Part shown: positions 6,879-9,495 of the stretch, in pieces
Position numbering within the stretch: position 1 is the first letter of the stretch
Layout of the letters: each line of letters begins with the position of its first letter
DNA from: Vulcanimicrobiota bacterium
GTDB taxonomy: Bacteria; Vulcanimicrobiota; Vulcanimicrobiia; Vulcanimicrobiales; Vulcanimicrobiaceae
Assembly: GCA_019237435.1 (NCBI GenBank)
Contig: JAFAHB010000321.1
Coordinates: 1 to 9,495 of the forward strand
DNA: 9,495 bases
Direction of reading: 5' to 3'
Made by a program: the position numbers and the translations under genes
The notes under the pieces: generated by a model
What the model was told of the DNA's origin: nothing
The model's input: the letters and a program-made list of their open reading frames with translations, nothing else
The model's database searches: none

Positions 6879-6885
6879 ACCTCCC
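6879..6885 (-). promoter_or_regulatory. Strong ribosome binding site of the NHL lipoprotein
   Basis: On the minus strand GGGAGGT lies eight bases before the ATG at 6870-6868 and fixes the start codon. Confidence 0.75.
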
Positions 6886-6958
6886 AAGAACAGACGCGCG
6901 AGGGTTCGCTGAGTCGCTTAGGGATGCCTCGAAAAACCCCGCGTCGAAAAAATGGTGC

Positions 6959-6988
6959 TTGACGGTAAAATAACAGACATGTTATATA
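6959..6988 (+). promoter_or_regulatory. Promoter of the ArsR operon
   Basis: TTGACG (6959-6964, five of six matches) is followed after 18 bases by TATATA (6983-6988), or after 17 by TTATAT (6982-6987). Transcription would begin around 6994-6997, only a few bases before the ATG at 7000. No Shine-Dalgarno fits in that space, so the regulator mRNA is probably leaderless. The -10 is embedded in palindromic sequence described as the candidate operator. Confidence 0.65.
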
Positions 6989-6990
6989 AC
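6970..6990. promoter_or_regulatory. Candidate ArsR operator: overlapping palindromes
   Basis: ATAACA-GACA-TGTTAT (6970-6985) is a perfect inverted repeat with a four-base spacer. It overlaps GTTATATAAC (6981-6990), a perfect ten-base palindrome. Together they give three copies of an ATAAC half-site (6970-6974, 6981-6985 inverted, 6986-6990) covering the spacer and the -10 of the promoter. A dimeric winged-helix repressor bound here would block RNA polymerase, which suits autoregulation by the ArsR protein encoded immediately downstream. The assignment rests on position and symmetry. Confidence 0.6.
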
Positions 6991-6999
6991 TGAACATAA

Positions 7000-7350
7000 A
7001 TGTACGCTCAGCTCGATAGCAGGCAACTCGATGCCACATTTTCCGCCCTCTCGGATGCAACTAGGCGATCGATCCTCGTGCGGCTGGCGCGGGGCGCGGC
7101 CACGGTCAACGAGCTCACGGAGTCCTTTTCGATCAGCCAGCCGGCGATCTCACGGCACCTCAAGGTCCTCGAGAAGGCCGGCTTGATCCGGCGCAGCCGC
7201 GACGCACAGCGCCGCCCGGCTCGCGTCCGGACGGAGCCGATCCGCGATGCGGCGATGTGGATCGAGCGCTATGGCGAGCTCTGGGAGCGCACCTATCGGA
7301 GGCTCGACGTGCTGTTGGCCGACGAGCTGAAACGACGCACGCAGCCATAA
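7000..7350 (+). CDS. ArsR-family winged-helix transcriptional regulator
   Basis: 116 residues, normal for the family. The sequence opens with ATFSALSDATRRSILVRLARG (about 12-32), then the helix-turn-helix TVNELTESFSISQPAISRHLKVLEKAGLI (about 35-63) and a basic wing RRSRDAQRRPARVRTEP. The C-terminal helix (WIERYGELWERTYRRLDVLL) would be the dimer interface. The ELCVCDL metal-binding motif of ArsR/SmtB is absent and the protein has no cysteine, so it probably does not sense metals. Regulators of this kind are very often coded beside an SRPBCC protein, as here. It likely represses its own operon through the palindromes just upstream. The start at ATG 7000 is three to six bases from the inferred transcription start. 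Confidence 0.94.
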   Translation: MYAQLDSRQLDATFSALSDATRRSILVRLARGAATVNELTESFSISQPAISRHLKVLEKAGLIRRSRDAQRRPARVRTEPIRDAAMWIERYGELWERTYRRLDVLLADELKRRTQP

Positions 7351-7354
7351 GGAG
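7349..7354 (+). promoter_or_regulatory. Ribosome binding site of the SRPBCC gene
   Basis: AAGGAG overlaps the TAA stop of the arsR gene and lies ten bases before ATG 7365. It decides the start: the same frame is open upstream to 7257 but that part overlaps arsR. Confidence 0.75.
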
Positions 7355-7364
7355 ATTTCAAGCA

Positions 7365-7841
7365 ATGCCTTCCAAACTCGATGTTACGACGCCCTCGGAA
7401 CGAGAGATTCGCGTCACGCGAAGATTCGACGCGCCGCCCGAGCTGGTGTTCGAATGTCATACCAAGTGTGAATACGTGAAGCGCTGGTTGTTAGGACCTC
7501 CTGGGTGGAGCATGCCGGTCTGTGAGATCGATCTGCGCGTGGGTGGCCGGTACCGCTACGTTTGGCGCAACGACGAGGGCACAGAGTTCGGCGTGCAGGG
7601 TGAGTTTCGTGAAATCGTCGCGCCCCAGAGGATCGTCAACGTCGAAACGATGGATGGGGTGCCCGGCGAGGCGCTATGCACGACCACGTTTGATAAATCC
7701 GGTGATGGTACGGGATTCGCGCTAACGATGCAGTTCGAATCGAAAGAGCTCCGCGATGGAGCGCTGCAATCGGGAATGACCCATGGGATGTCGGCGAGTT
7801 ACGACCGATTGGACGACGTCGTACGAGCGGAACCGTCGTGA
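7365..7841 (+). CDS. SRPBCC (AHSA1-like) domain protein
   Basis: 158 residues of the START/Bet v 1-like fold, AHSA1 (activator of Hsp90 ATPase homologue 1-like) group. Typical stretches are REIRVTRRFDAPPELVFECHT (early strand and helix), KRWLLGPPGWSMPVCEIDLRVGGRYRYVWR, the central GVQGEFREIVAPQRIVNVETMDG, and the C-terminal SKELRDGALQSGMTHGMSASYDRLDDV helix. These proteins form a hydrophobic pocket; bacterial members are mostly without a known ligand, and the name does not imply an Hsp90 link. It follows arsR by 14 bases with its own Shine-Dalgarno, and its TGA overlaps the GTG of the following gene remnant, so the three were one operon. Confidence 0.95.
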   Translation: MPSKLDVTTPSEREIRVTRRFDAPPELVFECHTKCEYVKRWLLGPPGWSMPVCEIDLRVGGRYRYVWRNDEGTEFGVQGEFREIVAPQRIVNVETMDGVPGEALCTTTFDKSGDGTGFALTMQFESKELRDGALQSGMTHGMSASYDRLDDVVRAEPS

Positions 7842-8162
7842 GACGAGTCGCAGGTTTTGCCGCCATCGGTCTTTCGACTATGGTGTTGGGTCTGCTTGCG
7901 TGACTTTCACGTTTTGAGCCCGGAGTTCGACCCGTCGTGGCGTGTCGTGAGTGAGTATGCGGACGGCCGTTACGCGTGGGTGCTGACGTTGATGTTTGCG
8001 CTATGTGCCTTCGGTACGTGGGCGTTGGCCTATGCCGTTTGGCCGTATGCGACGAGGCGACCGGGCCGGGCGCCATCGCAATCGTGGGCTCTGCGAATCG
8101 GATGTACGTCGTCGTATGCTGCCTTTGGGCGATTGCTACGGCGCGAATCGCGATGCTTTTAG
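7838..8162 (+). pseudogene. Broken DUF998-like membrane protein gene
   Basis: The remnant starts at GTG 7838, which overlaps the SRPBCC stop (GTGA), and reads RRVAGFAAIGLSTMVLGLLA before TGA 7901-7903. The next recognisable part continues in a different frame from about 7908 (HVLSPEFDPSWRVVSEYADGRY, then a membrane segment WVLTLMFALCAFGTWALAYAVW). After about 8055 the family-like sequence is back in the first frame (AIVGSANRMYVVVCCLWAIATA). The SEYA region and the late membrane helix suit DUF998 proteins, normally around 200 residues with six or more helices. The two parts lie far closer together than in an intact protein, so about 100 residues appear to have been deleted from the middle as well. 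Two frame changes plus a deletion make a pseudogene the best reading; sequencing error could explain a frameshift but not the deletion. The tail meets fdhD. Confidence 0.72.
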
Positions 8163-9022
8163 CTCTCGGCGATGCGCTCGGGGACCGCGTAGACGTTGGC
8201 GCCCTCGCCTCGTAAGAAACCGATGAGTGTGAGGTTGAACTCGCGCGCCAACGCGACGGCGAGACTGCTGGGCGCGGAAACCGACGCAACGATTGGGATT
8301 CGGGCTATCAGCGCTTTCTGAAGGATCTCGTAGCTCGCTCGTCCGCTGACCACTAAAATGCGGTGCTGCAACGGGATGCGCCCGTTCAACAGCGCCCAGC
8401 CGACGAGCTTGTCGACGGCATTGTGGCGTCCGACGTCCTCGCGCACTGCCATGGACGTGCCGCTTCGGTCAAAGAGCGCGGCGGCGTGCAACCCACCGGT
8501 TGTCTCAAAGATGCGTTGGGCCGAGCGCATCTGCTCGGGCAGCGCGTACAACGTCTGCGGCGCAATACGCGCATCGTCCGCGAGCGGTGCCGCGCCGAGT
8601 TCGCGCAGCGAGTTGAGCTGCGCCCGGCCGCAGACGCCGCAGGAGCTGCTGATCGTGAAGTGGCGCTCGAAGCGCGTGAGATCCGGCAGCTGCGCCCAGG
8701 ATGGTAGCTCGACGTTGACGATGTTAAAGCGCTGCTCCGGATCGATTTGTGGATCGACGCAATAGGTGAGTTGCGCGATATCGTCGCGGTCTCGCACGAT
8801 GCCTTCGCTATAGACGAAGCCGGCAGCGAGCTCGAAATCGTTGCCCGGCGTGCGCATCGTGACAGCTAGCGTATGCGCCGAGCCGCGGACCATGAGGCGT
8901 AGCTCGAGCGGCTCTTCGGTAACGACGTCGTCGTATTTGCGCGACCGCGTGAGACCGTCGAGAGCTACTATTGCGGTCTCGGTCGTTCGGCTAGGCCGAA
9001 GGGCGAAGGGCCAGGGTGACAC
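8159..9022 (-). CDS. fdhD: Formate dehydrogenase accessory sulfurtransferase FdhD
   Basis: 287 residues, the usual length. FdhD receives sulfur from the cysteine desulfurase IscS and passes it to the molybdenum cofactor, producing the sulfurated Mo-bisPGD that formate dehydrogenases need. Seen motifs: VVTEEPLELRL (33-43), MRTPGNDFELAAGFVYSEGI (56-75), the sulfur-transfer CxxC in SSSCGVCGRA with Cys128 and Cys131, REDVGRHNAVDKLVGWALL, and SGRASYEILQKALIARIPI. All are intact. The GTG at 9022 directly follows the TAA of the upstream subunit gene; GGAGGAGG 11 bases before it supports this start. The 3' end overlaps the last bases of the DUF998 remnant on the other strand. It is cotranscribed with the formate dehydrogenase subunit. 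Confidence 0.98.
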   Translation of the reverse strand: MSPWPFALRPSRTTETAIVALDGLTRSRKYDDVVTEEPLELRLMVRGSAHTLAVTMRTPGNDFELAAGFVYSEGIVRDRDDIAQLTYCVDPQIDPEQRFNIVNVELPSWAQLPDLTRFERHFTISSSCGVCGRAQLNSLRELGAAPLADDARIAPQTLYALPEQMRSAQRIFETTGGLHAAALFDRSGTSMAVREDVGRHNAVDKLVGWALLNGRIPLQHRILVVSGRASYEILQKALIARIPIVASVSAPSSLAVALAREFNLTLIGFLRGEGANVYAVPERIAES

Positions 9023-9032
9023 TTAAGTGTCA
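9017..9032. repeat. Perfect 16-bp palindrome at the fdh/fdhD junction
   Basis: TGACACTTAAGTGTCA is identical to its reverse complement. It contains the TAA stop of the upstream subunit gene and the GTG start of fdhD at its centre. As DNA it could be a dimeric regulator site; in RNA, a loopless palindrome would fold poorly but could lower access to the fdhD start. It might also be a coincidence of codons (D-D-T-stop then GTG-TCA). Confidence 0.6.
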
Positions 9033-9495
9033 TCCTCCTCCGGGCGGTTTTGGACGTATTGGTAGCCGAAGCGCCCTTTGACGCAAAGATGACCGCTCGT
9101 CACGTGGCTTTCGACCGGCGAGGTCACCTTGACGATTTCATTCTCCTGCACGTGTAACGTGAGCGTGCAGCCGACGCCGCAGTACGAGCAGATCGTGTCG
9201 GTTCGCGTCTGCTCGGCTTCGTTCCAGCGGCCTTCTTTGCGAAGTTGGAACTCCGATGTAAACATGAGGGCGCCCGTCGGGCAGACGCCGATGCAGTTGC
9301 CGCAATAAACGCACGCCGAGTCCGGAAGCGCGACGTCGAATTCGGTGGAGATGCGCGCGTCGAAACCGCGAGCGGCAACCGCAATCGCGAAGGTATTTTG
9401 CGCGTCGGTTCCGCACGCTTCGACGCATTTATAGCAGAGGATGCACTTCGCGTAGTCGCGCACGTAGAGATTGTTGTCGACTTTCACCGGCTGCG
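9023..9495 (-). CDS. Formate dehydrogenase alpha-type Fe-S subunit, 5' partial, ends early
   Basis: The 3' part of a gene that begins beyond the window edge (157 codons seen, ending at TAA 9025-9023). It matches the N-terminal third of FdhF/YjgC-type NAD-linked formate dehydrogenases: a ferredoxin-like cluster site CILCYKCVEAC (about 9412-9447), a second one CVYCGNCIGVCPTG (about 9271-9313), then the start of the Mo-bisPGD domain with CSYCGVGC (9167-9190) and the fourth ligand in GHLCVKGRFG (Cys at 9083-9085). In that family about 600-700 more residues of catalytic domain, including the active-site Cys or Sec, follow GRFGYQYVQNR. Here the protein ends with PEEDDT and the next gene, fdhD, begins at once. 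So it is either a separate electron-transfer subunit of a split enzyme or a truncated alpha subunit. GAGGAGGAT coding EED doubles as the fdhD ribosome binding site. Confidence 0.9.
   Translation of the reverse strand, partial: QPVKVDNNLYVRDYAKCILCYKCVEACGTDAQNTFAIAVAARGFDARISTEFDVALPDSACVYCGNCIGVCPTGALMFTSEFQLRKEGRWNEAEQTRTDTICSYCGVGCTLTLHVQENEIVKVTSPVESHVTSGHLCVKGRFGYQYVQNRPEEDDT
9034..9041 (-). promoter_or_regulatory. Ribosome binding site of fdhD inside the upstream gene
   Basis: On the minus strand GGAGGAGG, 11 bases before the GTG at 9022, lies in the last codons of the upstream Fe-S subunit gene. It supports the GTG start and translation of fdhD from the shared mRNA. Confidence 0.7.

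Noticed and set aside
6986..6996. ATAACTGAACA resembling a half-site of SmtB-type metal repressors
   Set aside because: There is only one half-site, and the encoded regulator has no cysteine and no metal-binding motif, so metal control is not supported.
1..9495. CRISPR array, tRNA/rRNA gene, insertion sequence or phage defence cassette
   Set aside because: I saw no regularly spaced repeats, no tRNA-like cloverleaf, no transposase or terminal repeats, and no nuclease or toxin-antitoxin pair beyond polX.

Overview
The window is a gene-dense stretch of a high-GC bacterial chromosome with ordinary housekeeping and metabolic genes and no mobile element, RNA gene or CRISPR array that I can see. 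The organism is probably an uncultured or deep-branching bacterium. The cell-wide mix of split transketolase-like end, lipoprotein-type NHL propellers and mixed leadered/leaderless starts reminds me of Eremiobacterota/Vulcanimicrobiota (WPS-2), but that is recall-based inference and not proven by the sequence.

Layout. 1-224 (+) is the tail of a transketolase. It converges on rpsO (ribosomal protein S15, 651-382, -); the gap between them holds a long-range inverted repeat. Divergent from rpsO run an SDR oxidoreductase (782-1552, +) and a PfpI/DJ-1-family protein (1637-2203, +). The SDR lacks the usual YxxxK pair and the PfpI protein lacks the catalytic cysteine. A two-gene minus-strand operon follows (3335-2188): a degenerate ABC-ATPase-like protein and a six-segment membrane protein, joined by an ATGA overlap. 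Divergent from it is a second two-gene operon (3375-5869, +): a bacterial family X DNA polymerase with a PHP nuclease domain (polX), then an alpha/beta hydrolase, also joined by ATGA. That operon converges, with overlapping ends, on a secreted NHL-repeat lipoprotein (6870-5863, -).

Divergent from the lipoprotein gene is an operon of an ArsR-type repressor, an SRPBCC/AHSA1 protein and a broken DUF998-like membrane gene (7000-8162, +). Its promoter carries overlapping palindromes that look like the repressor's own operator. The right end is a minus-strand formate dehydrogenase cluster: the Fe-S N-terminal part of an FdhF-type alpha subunit, which stops just after its [4Fe-4S] Mo-domain motif, followed with zero spacing by fdhD, the sulfurtransferase needed to activate formate dehydrogenase. 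A perfect 16-bp palindrome sits on that stop/start junction.

The most interesting points are the prematurely ending formate dehydrogenase subunit next to an intact fdhD, three proteins that keep their fold signature but have lost key catalytic residues (SDR, PfpI, ABC-like), the ArsR operator region, and the recurrence of overlapping, oppositely oriented -10 elements in the divergent intergenic regions. I did not find a clearly new multi-gene system.
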